A DNA stretch of 64,000 nt from Synechococcales cyanobacterium C42_A2020_086 (GTDB lineage: Bacteria > Cyanobacteriota > Cyanobacteriia > Elainellales > Elainellaceae), in NCBI GenBank assembly GCA_015272325.1, contig JACYLU010000033.1:62001-126000 (forward strand), in the 5' to 3' direction. This document shows, piece by piece, positions 19,701 through 26,890 of this stretch. Position 1 is the stretch's first letter, and every line of letters starts with the position of its first letter. Both the position numbers and the translations under genes were made by a program. The notes under the pieces were generated by a model that did no database searches, was not told where the DNA came from, and worked only from the letters and a program-made list of their open reading frames with translations.

Positions 19701-20429
19701 AAACTGATGCGAACTCTGCAAGGGCATCGGGGAGCTATCAGCAGTGTTGGCTTCAATCCAACAGCTCCCCAGTATCTCGTTTCAGCCAGTCGCCGCATCT
19801 CGACCGCCAAGCCCAACGGCGAACTCATTCTGTGGAACCAGGATGGTACGCTTCTGGACTACCAGGAGCAGTTTCAGGGACAGCGATTGGGCGATCTCTC
19901 CAGCATTAGTTTCAGCCCCGATGGTCGCCTCCTGGCTGTTGCCGATGGGGCAGACAATAGCATCAAGCTTTGGACGGTGAACCTAACCGGGAATGGAGTT
20001 CCTTCGCTGCAGCCTTTTACGTCACTAGTAGGGCATGGGGGTCCGATCTTGAAGGTGAGCTTTAGCCCCGATGGAGAACTGCTAGCCTCTGCCAGTCAAG
20101 ATGGTACGGTCCGGGTCTGGTCTAGGAAGGGTGAGCTGATTACTACTCTGCGGAAGCATCGCCGCGAGGTTTCCAGCGTTAGTTTCAGTCCCGACAGCCA
20201 AATGCTAGCTTCGGCAAGTTTTGATCGCGATGTGTTGCTCTGGAAGCTGCCGGAGGGATTCGGTCGTGAAGCGTTGACCAAGCTAAAGCAGCAGGGATGC
20301 ACTTTGCTGGAAGATTATCTTCGAACTAATCAAAGCACCGAACAACGAGAGGAGCGAGCTAGGGTAAAGCAGTTTTGCAAGGGCGTGCTCAACCGTCAGA
20401 AATCAGAGGATGCACAGCAGCCCTTGTAG
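16704..20429 (+). CDS. TIR-TIR-TM-WD40 protein, predicted NAD-consuming sensor/effector
   Basis: A 1241-residue protein. TIR domain 1 (about 14-150) starts NDIFICYAAED and keeps the expected catalytic glutamate E96 (SPKNKAEL). A helical module (150-210) follows. TIR domain 2 (216-350) starts PDVFISYARKD and keeps E289 (SRNCHEEI). A second helical module (360-435) has the same L..A..WE / WL...P.PT.LQ..YI pattern as the first. One membrane helix (442-466) precedes about 15 WD40 repeats (528-1190) and a short C-terminal helix. TIR domains with this Glu can cleave NAD or make cyclic ADP-ribose signals; WD40 propellers usually bind protein ligands. Target and activity are unknown. Composition changes along the gene: the TIR half is AT-richer than the WD40 half. 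Confidence 0.9.
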   Translation: MTNSFSDSRYVSNPRRNDIFICYAAEDIAFVRVLEIAIREQHRDPWIDLDADDLPKHVVPGSEEEQAYIRAGIQDADVFVFVASWNSLKSPKNKAELNIAIESRKRLIPILCDLEVEALLPEALKAASPRLYCEQNASAAAIQQLAEAIVHIDIHTRLLMRAEKWEQYGRKTKFLLNKTDVAAVQRWFKQNAKKQPHLTDLQEEFIKISSKAAVQPPDVFISYARKDKLEFVEKLCELLEQKFQIWVDWNNIPVAADWRQEVYQGIEISQNFLCILSEHSALSRNCHEEIRYASRRGKRIIPVIFRKPTQWLEGDEEPKVEEIIRRYNWLSFEGLHTPDNQEAFEQELAKLIDAINKEAEYVKDHTDLLRQAIKWEERREQGSWFPFIQFPFLQLSGDGLLKGDQLKDARNWLNTSHNREPAPTPLQIEYIKASEYYQKRSHLLTVVGVGAIVGLVTAGTLYFATTTREQIKALVSSLDTKQGLDALMVSLQAAEKLPGGVLAPFNADSRVQVVTALNNSIYNLGEHNRLEGHQGRVYTVAFSPDGSLIASASQDGTVRLWRPDGTPSKFPLFGHQKDVVSIDFSPDGRILASASYDGNVKLWQMSRTLDGTPRGTLIKTLDHDENSDRDVYAVHFSADGTQLASASLDGTIKVWTNTGTLMTTLPHHSPVLSLSFSPDGKAIASASPDGVRLWTGTNFNQVKRLPNTEQDFWVSFSPNGQYLVSSGMQGSIHLWNRDGTLRQQLVGHEGTVNRAVFSHNSQFVASVGQDNTVRLWDTNTGELLHVLREHQAPVYRVQFSPDDRFVASAGADDTIKLWQRADGRLFSSFEGHRNEILSIQFSPDGKTLVSGSADSSVRLWRPGNSAVIKLPHQNAMYDVSFDAKNRFIATSGWQSINFWSPDGTRIGAIEKAHAGSPVTSISLDPQGKLLASAGNSGRAKLWTLIWNSSGSLEKATAVRLGGLRNGHRGNVTSISFSPDGNQIVSAGEDMTVKLWQRDGKLMRTLQGHRGAISSVGFNPTAPQYLVSASRRISTAKPNGELILWNQDGTLLDYQEQFQGQRLGDLSSISFSPDGRLLAVADGADNSIKLWTVNLTGNGVPSLQPFTSLVGHGGPILKVSFSPDGELLASASQDGTVRVWSRKGELITTLRKHRREVSSVSFSPDSQMLASASFDRDVLLWKLPEGFGREALTKLKQQGCTLLEDYLRTNQSTEQREERARVKQFCKGVLNRQKSEDAQQPL

Positions 20430-20536
20430 CGAATCTGGATCAAGCCAAGAGATGACCCCTCTGTTCTTTGAGCTAATTGCTCTGTAACGCTGCTTTCCTA
20501 TGGCGCTGAGTAGAATCGGTAAATCGGTAAAGTTCT

Positions 20537-20558
20537 AAGAATCTGATAAGAATCTGAT
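20537..20558. repeat. 11-bp perfect tandem duplication
   Basis: AAGAATCTGAT occurs at 20537-20547 and 20548-20558. Just before it AATCGGTA is duplicated at 20514-20529. Both lie between the convergent TIR-WD40 gene and the small exported peptide gene. Confidence 0.9.
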
Positions 20559-20561
20559 TTG

Positions 20562-20741
20562 CTAGCTACTGGTATTGCAATTGGGGTCCACGTTAGGGTT
20601 ACAGTACTGGCTCATCAAAACCTCGTTGAGCGTGTTCTCTTTGCTAGAGCTTGCCGCACCCGTAGAGCCAATCGGTAATGCTGCTATAGACCCCAGCAAA
20701 GCCAAGAATATGCCTGCTGCGATAAAACGGTAACCCACCAT
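20562..20741 (-). CDS. Small exported or membrane peptide, 59 residues
   Basis: The frame starts with ATG at 20739-20741, preceded by GGGAGGTGATTTAAT, one of the best ribosome sites in the window. The peptide has a basic start (MVGYRF), a hydrophobic stretch (residues 5-25, FIAAGIFLALLGSIAALPIG) like a signal peptide or membrane helix, and a short polar tail with two cysteines (SQYCNPNVDPNCNTSS). No family recognised. It lies between the convergent TIR-WD40 gene and, on its own strand, the SLATT gene about 355 bp upstream. It could be a third component, or an unrelated small secreted peptide. Confidence 0.6.
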   Translation of the reverse strand: MVGYRFIAAGIFLALLGSIAALPIGSTGAASSSKENTLNEVLMSQYCNPNVDPNCNTSS

Positions 20742-20846
20742 ATTAAATCACCTCCCTGATCTCATTCTAGAGGTCAGATGATAAGGTTCGATTTTGTGCC
20801 TATATCTAAGGTCTTACACGTTACCTCAATCCTATTCCGGTTGCTT

Positions 20847-21035
20847 CTAGCCGTTTAGGATTCGCAAAGTTTGATTCAGTTGGCTCCCTTTGCGGGTATG
20901 AGCGCCGAACCAGCCATCAGGAGTAACGATGCGCCGTGAGTTACCGTTGTTCCCTGTCAGCGTAGATGCAGCCAGTCTAAACCAGCCTTGATCCCGCTGC
21001 AAGGAGACCGTGAGAATGCAGAGAGATTGAGACAC
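20847..21035 (-). CDS. Doubtful small frame or gene remnant downstream of SLATT gene
   Basis: A 62-codon frame with a GTG start and no clear ribosome site. It reads as fairly protein-like (LQRDQGWFRLAASTLTGNNG), and the same frame upstream is open apart from one TAA. It may be a remnant or a short gene, or chance. No family recognised. Confidence 0.22.
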   Translation of the reverse strand: MSQSLCILTVSLQRDQGWFRLAASTLTGNNGNSRRIVTPDGWFGAHTRKGSQLNQTLRILNG

Positions 21036-21096
21036 ATCAGGCTTGCAAACCCAGGGTTACAAACCTATTGCAGTACAAGCTGAAGTGCAAGCGTCT

Positions 21097-21879
21097 TCAG
21101 GCGTCCTTCGGATGGCTGCTATCGCTCTGATCAATTTGCTTCTGAACGGCAATTTGACTCGTAAACTCCTCCACGTCGCTCTGGATCAGCTCTTCAACTT
21201 GGTTAGCAAATAAGGGAAACGCTTCTCGGTGCCCTCCTGTTTTGGCATAGACGGCATAGGACCCGCTGAGCTGCAGAAATTGCCAGCCCAGACTTTTCAG
21301 CAATTCAGAAGTACGCCGATACCGCCGCCAGCGATCGCCAAACTTAAAGAACTGCTCAACTGCCGCCAGGATGGCTACGATTTGGCTCAAGAAAAGCCCA
21401 ACATGAAAGGCAGTGGACGCAAGGGCCCGTTCGGTGGAGCTAGGGAGCGCGGCATCCGCAAGCGTGGCTAACTCGTTTGGGCGATTGGGCTGTGGGCTAG
21501 CAGCTTCTGGACTCACAACTTCTGGGCTAGCGACTCCTTCTGGTGGGGGAGATGGGGCAGGAGAGGGTGGGTTGTCGTTAATCAGGTTGAGGGCAATCGC
21601 GTTTGCCAAGACGCGGTCACTGAGCCGATCACCCCAGACGCTGCCGAAACTCACGAACACGGGAGCCAGCACACTGCAAACGATGGTAATCAACCGCATC
21701 CAGTAGAACCAGTTTTGATAGCGTTTGGCTTCGTCGCTGAACCAATTCAACTGGTCAAGCCAGCGCTTTTCCAGAAATGCTTTCTGCAGCTCAGTGAGTT
21801 GCTTGAGTTCGGGAGCATTGATCAACGAGGCATATTTCTCGCGTCTGCGCTCAGCATCGGTCTGTTTTTTGGCTACCAT
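21097..21879 (-). CDS. SLATT-type (DUF4231) two-TM predicted pore effector
   Basis: About 260 residues. A basic amphipathic N-terminus and the segment FLEKRWLDQLNWFSDEAKRY precede membrane helix 1 (about 58-82). Helix 2 (about 155-176, HVGLFLSQIVAILAAVEQF) is followed by the cytosolic WRRYRRTSELLK region. This is the DUF4231/SLATT pattern, predicted in the nucleotide-conflict systems literature to be a membrane pore effector controlled by SLOG or SMODS partners. A proline/serine-rich insert (about 101-135) lies between the helices. ATG 21879 is chosen, with AAGGGG upstream. Its SLOG partner is encoded 131 bp upstream on the same strand. Confidence 0.8.
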   Translation of the reverse strand: MVAKKQTDAERRREKYASLINAPELKQLTELQKAFLEKRWLDQLNWFSDEAKRYQNWFYWMRLITIVCSVLAPVFVSFGSVWGDRLSDRVLANAIALNLINDNPPSPAPSPPPEGVASPEVVSPEAASPQPNRPNELATLADAALPSSTERALASTAFHVGLFLSQIVAILAAVEQFFKFGDRWRRYRRTSELLKSLGWQFLQLSGSYAVYAKTGGHREAFPLFANQVEELIQSDVEEFTSQIAVQKQIDQSDSSHPKDA

Positions 21880-21975
21880 GACTACCCCTTGATCGCTCCA
21901 AATCAAGCACAGTGTCCCTCCATTATTGAGAGGTAAACCCTCCTAGAAGTGATCTAGCAGCAATTTTTTACCATT

Positions 21976-22003
21976 GGGTATGCCTAGTAGGGTATGCCTA
22001 GTA
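21976..22003. repeat. 14-bp perfect tandem duplication
   Basis: GGGTATGCCTAGTA is repeated exactly at 21976-21989 and 21990-22003, in the short spacer between the SLOG stop and the SLATT start. Confidence 0.9.
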
Positions 22004-22010
22004 GATATGT

Positions 22011-22799
22011 CTAGAAAGTCACATTGGGGTGAGGCAGCAGACCAAATTGCAGCCGAAAGTAGCTCTGCAAAAAAGAGTGCAGCTGCGTGCCCGACTGAGC
22101 CAAATCAAACGGCTGAAAGCGACCTCGCTGCAGCACGGGAGCTAAGGTATTTGACGCGGCACTCTGAGGGTTTCGCAGAGCAGCAGCAATATCATCGGCT
22201 AAGCGACCTGTTCCAGCAATCACAACCACCGGACGATCTTCAGCAATACTGGACTCGACATCTTGCAGCGAAACTTGACCACCATTAATCAATACCGTCA
22301 CCGACGGAGACTCACCTGCGATCAAGCTCGCGATTTCTGAAATGTAGTGCGATTCATCGCCCCATTTGGAACCAGGCACCAGAATGAAGTGGGTGTGGTG
22401 CGGTTCTAGATACTGACTCGCAGTGGACGATCGAGAGCTAGACACATGCACTTTGCCACTAGGAGCAACCCCCATTAGGGGAAAGGTGCCGCCAATCTGC
22501 TCTCTGGCCTGCCCCATCAACTGCATGACGCCAGCATTGGTGCCACCATCAATGACCACGACACCCAGCGCTTCTGCCAAGGGAGCTAGAGTCTCTACAA
22601 ATAAAGTTTGCAGACGTCTGTAGTCGTCTTCCGCCAGATTGCTCGCTCCTCCCACCAGCACCAGCACCGGGCGGGGGGTGTCTAATCCCAGCTCGGCAAG
22701 GGCTTCCGGCAACTCAGGGCGACCTTGCAAGCGAACAATGCGTGCGGTTTTCCCGTTGTCGAAGGCAATAGGGAAACTAGAGAGCCTAGAGAGTTGCAT
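22011..22799 (-). CDS. SLOG-family LSDAT (TRPM-type) nucleotide-sensor protein
   Basis: A 262-residue Rossmann-like protein. Motifs seen: PVLVLVGGASNLAEDD (residues 44-59), VVVIDGGTNAGVMQLMGQAR (80-99), FILVPGSKWGDESHYISEIA (138-157), VTVLINGG (167-174) and VVVIAGTGRLADDIAAAL (191-208). These are the landmarks of the prokaryotic LSDAT branch of the SLOG superfamily, the same fold that forms the N-terminal ligand-sensing region of TRPM channels. Such domains are thought to bind nucleotide signals. In many cyanobacteria LSDAT and SLATT domains appear fused; here they are adjacent genes. The start is ATG 22799 with a weak ribosome site. Confidence 0.82.
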   Translation of the reverse strand: MQLSRLSSFPIAFDNGKTARIVRLQGRPELPEALAELGLDTPRPVLVLVGGASNLAEDDYRRLQTLFVETLAPLAEALGVVVIDGGTNAGVMQLMGQAREQIGGTFPLMGVAPSGKVHVSSSRSSTASQYLEPHHTHFILVPGSKWGDESHYISEIASLIAGESPSVTVLINGGQVSLQDVESSIAEDRPVVVIAGTGRLADDIAAALRNPQSAASNTLAPVLQRGRFQPFDLAQSGTQLHSFLQSYFRLQFGLLPHPNVTF

Positions 22800-23140
22800 A
22801 GGTTTGCACCGAGCACAGTTAGTACAAGTTTTTTGATACTGGATTCTTTGATACTAGGCGGCTTCAAGGCAATATTCATGCGCATAGAGGCGGATTCTGT
22901 CCACTAGAATTCCCATACGCCTCAGCATCTCGCACCCCCTAAACCACCTTGGTGAGCAAAGCCGCAGGAATATCGCGCTACTCTGACTCATGTCGCTGGG
23001 CACCAAACCGAAACAGCACCCAATCGGGATGTTTAAAAATCGAAATGTTTAAAAATCAGTACGTTCAGACTCCTACTGGTCTTGCTGCCCATCCTAACAT
23101 CTCTCGATGAAAGACCTAAAGGCATAAAAAAACCTAAAGA
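22800..23140. other. Spacer between the SLOG gene and ppk1
   Basis: 341 bp with no gene. ATGTTTAAAAATC occurs at 23029-23041 and 23045-23057, another close duplication. The promoter of the SLOG-SLATT pair should lie near 22800-22900. No clear terminator of ppk1 is visible. Confidence 0.55.
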
Positions 23141-25339
23141 CTAGCAAGCACCTTCCGAGTGAGCCGCCATTGTAGCGAAGATAGCTTGAGCATCAATCTC
23201 GGATTCAGGGACCGCAGGATGACGCTGAACGTAGCGCCCATTTTGTTTTAATTCCCAAATGTAGCGATTATCGGCCAGAATCGTGCCCAAAATTTCTTGT
23301 AAATCTAGGGAAAGGGCGGGATCCTCAACTGGTGCCAAAATTTCAATGCGGCGATCCAGGTTGCGGGGCATCCAGTCGGCACTGCTGATATAGGTTTCAG
23401 GCTGCCCAGCGTTGTGGAAGTAAACAATACGCGAGTGCTCTAGGTAGCGTCCGACGAGGCTGAGCACCCGGATATTGTGACTAACCTGGCGAACGCCTGG
23501 ACGAAGGCAGCAGGTGCTTTGAACGATCAGATCAATTTGAACGCCCGATTGGGATGCTTCATAGAGAGTTTTAATCAGCTGTGGATCGACGAGCGCTCCC
23601 ATTTTGGCGACAATGCGAGCGTGGTGACCATTGCGGCTATGCTCACTTTCCCGGCGAATCAGGGCAATCAGCCGCTCGCGCAGGTTGAGTGGCGAGACGA
23701 TCAGCCGACGGTACTGGGTTTTGCGAGCGTAACCAGTCAGGACGTTGAAGAATTGAGACAGATCGGCACCTAGCTCCTCGCGACTGCTCAGCAACCCCAC
23801 GTCTGTGTAGTAGCGAGCGGTATCAGGGTTGTAATCTCCCGTGCCAATGTGTACATAGCGGCGGATCTCCTCCCCTTCCTGACGGACAACTAATGCTACT
23901 TTGGCGTGGGTTTTCAGCCCTACCAATCCATAGACAACATGAATTCCCGCTCGCTCGAGCCGCCGTGCCCACTGGATATTATTCGCTTCATCAAAGCGAG
24001 CCTTCAGTTCCATGAGCACTGCCACTTGCTTGCCCTGTTCAGCCGCTGTGATCAGCGATTGCAGCACGGGAGAATCGACTGAAGTGCGGTAAAGAGTCAT
24101 TTTGATTGCCAGTACAGCAGGGTCGGTGGCTGCTTGCTGAATGAAGAATTCTACCGTTGCCCTAAAGGAATCATACGGATGATGCACCAATAAATCGCGC
24201 TGCCGCAGCACGCTGAAGATATCCTCTCGATAGGGTAAGGGCTGGTCGGACCGCTCTTGCTCGGCTGCCTGTTGATGGACCCGCCGCAGAGCTGCGGGAA
24301 TCACCGGTCGCCATGGTGGATACTTCAACTGCGGTAGTGGCAGCGTGACGAGCATTTCGAGATCCCGCAAGTTGAGCATTCCCTCAATGTCATAGACATC
24401 GGTTTCGGTGAGATGCAGCTCTTGCAGCAGCAGGTTGCGGATGGCAGCAGGGGCCGTCGCTGCAATTTCCAGACGGATCGCTACTGCTCCCACGCGTCGT
24501 CGCCGCAGCTCTTGCTCTACAGCCTGCATCAAATCGTCGGCATCTTCCTCTTCAAATTCTAGGTCGGCATTGCGAGTGACCCGGAAGCAGGACCAGTCTA
24601 GGATTTCCATGCCAGGAAACAGAGCAGCCAAATTATGGGCGATCACCTGCTCGAGGAGGACTCCCATCCACACCACGCCTCGGCCGCGGCGGCGAGTATG
24701 TAGGGCTTCAGGTAGGGTAATCAAGCGCGGCAGCAGCGAAGGCACCTTGACCCGAGCAAAGTGCTCCTTGCCGGTTTCTCGATCGCGAACAACCACCGCC
24801 AGATTAACGCTGAGGTTGGAAATATAGGGAAACGGATGGCTAGGATCCACCGCCAGTGGGGTTAACACCGGAAACAACTGCTCGATGAAGTACTGTTCGA
24901 GGTACTGCCGTTGCTTTGCTGACGTCGCATTGTAGTTGAGCAAAACCACGCCTTGGGCAGCAAGTCGGCGGCGCAGGGAGCGCTCAAAATGCTGGTGCTG
25001 TTGCTTAACCAAGGGGCGCAGCCGTTCAGCAATGGCAGCGAGCTGAGCTTCTGGAGTTTGCCCATCAAGCGAGCGGACGTCAGTGCCGACTCGGCGCTTC
25101 AGCGTGGCGACCCGTACCATGAAGAATTCATCGAGGTTGGAGCTGAAGACGGTCATAGCCCGCAGTCGCTCCAGCAAAGGCGTACGCGAATCGGTCGCTT
25201 GATGCAGCACGCGGCGGTTAAACTCAATCCAGCTCAGCTCTCGGTTGAGGTAGTACTGCGGGTCCGTTAGATCTAGCGGGGTTGGGGCAGGATGAACAAT
25301 GCGCAGGCTCGGGTTGGCAGCAGCTTTTTTTCGAGGCAT
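23141..25339 (-). CDS. ppk1: Polyphosphate kinase 1
   Basis: About 732 residues; makes inorganic polyphosphate from ATP. Landmarks: PQYYLNRELSWIEFNRRVLH at the N-domain, FSSNLDEFFMVRV, HHPYDSFRATVEFF, and the phospholipase-D-like catalytic region with the autophosphorylated histidine in VGLKTHAKVALVV. The second conserved HxK-type region is also present near VSHNIRVLSLVGRYLEHSRI. ATG 25339 gives the usual family length; the frame extends 44 codons further upstream without conservation. It is downstream of a 72-residue gene on the same strand. Confidence 0.95.
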   Translation of the reverse strand: MPRKKAAANPSLRIVHPAPTPLDLTDPQYYLNRELSWIEFNRRVLHQATDSRTPLLERLRAMTVFSSNLDEFFMVRVATLKRRVGTDVRSLDGQTPEAQLAAIAERLRPLVKQQHQHFERSLRRRLAAQGVVLLNYNATSAKQRQYLEQYFIEQLFPVLTPLAVDPSHPFPYISNLSVNLAVVVRDRETGKEHFARVKVPSLLPRLITLPEALHTRRRGRGVVWMGVLLEQVIAHNLAALFPGMEILDWSCFRVTRNADLEFEEEDADDLMQAVEQELRRRRVGAVAIRLEIAATAPAAIRNLLLQELHLTETDVYDIEGMLNLRDLEMLVTLPLPQLKYPPWRPVIPAALRRVHQQAAEQERSDQPLPYREDIFSVLRQRDLLVHHPYDSFRATVEFFIQQAATDPAVLAIKMTLYRTSVDSPVLQSLITAAEQGKQVAVLMELKARFDEANNIQWARRLERAGIHVVYGLVGLKTHAKVALVVRQEGEEIRRYVHIGTGDYNPDTARYYTDVGLLSSREELGADLSQFFNVLTGYARKTQYRRLIVSPLNLRERLIALIRRESEHSRNGHHARIVAKMGALVDPQLIKTLYEASQSGVQIDLIVQSTCCLRPGVRQVSHNIRVLSLVGRYLEHSRIVYFHNAGQPETYISSADWMPRNLDRRIEILAPVEDPALSLDLQEILGTILADNRYIWELKQNGRYVQRHPAVPESEIDAQAIFATMAAHSEGAC

Positions 25340-25437
25340 AACGGGGAGCAAACCGACGTAGGGAATGATTCCTTCGTTCAGTGTGACACCGAATGCGAGT
25401 GAGCGGATCCAGCAAATGCTGCTTCCAGTGAACGGAC

Positions 25438-25656
25438 TTAAAACACCTCGTCTTCGATGCCAATCCACCATTCCCCCAGATTCATTAAGTCCTGGTGGAT
25501 GTCAGCGAGTTGCGCGGCATAGTCCTCGGGCAATAGGGTCTCTTTCTGCTCTTGCAGCTTCTTGAGGCGCAGTTGTGCCAGCAGCCATGGCTTCGCGAGG
25601 CCGTTGGTTGCTTCTATGTACCGAGCCAGATCAGTGCTGTCTATGCGGTTATCCAT
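25438..25656 (-). CDS. Conserved hypothetical protein, 72 residues
   Basis: A short protein rich in helix-forming residues: KPWLLAQLRLKKLQEQKETL is a likely amphipathic helix, followed by DYAAQLADIHQDLMNLGEWW and an acidic end. No domain recognised. It is on the same strand as ppk1 with a 98-bp gap, so cotranscription is possible. The codon pattern and ATG start support a real gene. Confidence 0.6.
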   Translation of the reverse strand: MDNRIDSTDLARYIEATNGLAKPWLLAQLRLKKLQEQKETLLPEDYAAQLADIHQDLMNLGEWWIGIEDEVF

Positions 25657-25844
25657 GCGGCTGATTCCAGGTCTAGAGAAATGGGCGCTTCCGTTGTTTT
25701 TTTATCTTGTGTTTTATCTTGGCATGTTTCATCTTGATACGGCTTGACACGGCTTAACCAAACGACGGCATCTGCGGTCTTCGGTTTTCCAATCAATGAA
25801 AATGAAAAGGTCTCCAATCAACAAACACTCAACAATCACTCAAC

Positions 25845-25874
25845 AAAAAGGCAGCCAGAGAGAACCTGACTGCC
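25845..25874 (-). terminator. Intrinsic terminator after sodB
   Basis: On the minus strand GGCAGTCAG pairs with CTGGCTGCC (one G-T pair) around a GTTCTCT loop, followed by TTTTT. It lies about 60 bp after the sodB stop, the right place and orientation for a rho-independent terminator. Confidence 0.65.
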
Positions 25875-25932
25875 AGATGAGCAATTCACTATTTACGAGG
25901 TATTCAGGAATATGAGCTTTTGCCTGCTGGTT

Positions 25933-26532
25933 CTAGGCAGCAGCCAAGTTTTGGTTGGCAAAGTCCCAGTTCACTAGCTGGTCAAGATAGTTTTGGATAA
26001 AGTCGGGGCGGCGGTTCTGGTAGTCGAGGTAGTAGGCGTGCTCCCAGACATCGAGGGTGAGTAGAGGAACCTGATTGTGCACCAGCGGGTTCTCGGCATT
26101 CGGGGTTTTAGTCACTTTCAGGGTGCCGTTGTCGAGCACAAGCCATGCCCAGCCGCTGCCAAACTGGGTCGCTGCTGCGTTCTTGAATTCTTCTTTGAAT
26201 TTGTCATAGCCGCCGAGATCGCTGTCGATTTTGGCCGCAATGGCTCCGGTCGGAGCACCGCCCCCATTCGGCTTCATGCTGTTCCAGAAGAAAGTATGAT
26301 TCCAGGTCTGGGCGGCATTGTTGAAGATATTCATCTTGGACGGCTCAAAGGTGAGGCGGATCACTTCTTCGAGCGATTTGTCTGCTAGTTCGGTGTCTTG
26401 GGTGAGCTTATTCAGATTAGCCACGTAAGCGGCATGGTGCTTGCCATAGTGAAACTCAAAGGTTTTGGCAGACATACCGTGGGGTTCAAGGGCACCGGGG
26501 TCGTAGGGCAGGGGTTCTTGTTGAAATGCCAT
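25933..26532 (-). CDS. sodB: Superoxide dismutase, iron type
   Basis: A 199-residue Fe/Mn superoxide dismutase that disproportionates superoxide in the cytosol. The metal ligands are H28 (FEFHYGKHH), H79 (QTWNHTFFW), D161 and H165 (LTLDVWEHAYYLDY). The residues around the active site (AAQTWNHTFFWNSM, FGSGWAWLV) favour the iron form. There is no signal peptide. A GAGGA site precedes the ATG and a terminator follows. Confidence 0.95.
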   Translation of the reverse strand: MAFQQEPLPYDPGALEPHGMSAKTFEFHYGKHHAAYVANLNKLTQDTELADKSLEEVIRLTFEPSKMNIFNNAAQTWNHTFFWNSMKPNGGGAPTGAIAAKIDSDLGGYDKFKEEFKNAAATQFGSGWAWLVLDNGTLKVTKTPNAENPLVHNQVPLLTLDVWEHAYYLDYQNRRPDFIQNYLDQLVNWDFANQNLAAA

Positions 26533-26890
26533 AGTGCTAAGTCCTCTCAGAATGCGTGCTACGTACTCTAAAAATCATCCAGAACGGCTGCAATTCCCAC
26601 AACCTATTTCTGTAATGATCGCCAAACGAGCGAAATTCGTGTTGGATCGGCAGTTCCCTGAATGGGAGGGAAGGTGCGGATGTCGCTGGGCACTTCCGCT
26701 CTGCCAGACAGATCAGCCTTAACGAACTATCGATAGCATTTTATATCAAAAATCGGCGCTGCACATGCTGGCTAGATGACTTGCCTTTAGAGTTGTTGAA
26801 CCAGTTGTCGAACCAGAGTGCCCCGTGTGAAACACTCCCAAATCCAGCTATCATAGCGGTTGTTGCAGCGGCTACAGATGCGAGCAAATC
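26533..26890. other. Divergent spacer between sodB and secD
   Basis: 358 bp between divergent starts. No convincing gene, RNA or strong promoter match is visible; presumably it holds both promoters. Confidence 0.5.

Noticed and set aside
22682-22885. Minus-strand frame of 67 codons overlapping the start of the SLOG gene
   Set aside because: It lies mostly in another frame of the well-supported SLOG gene and has no own ribosome site.
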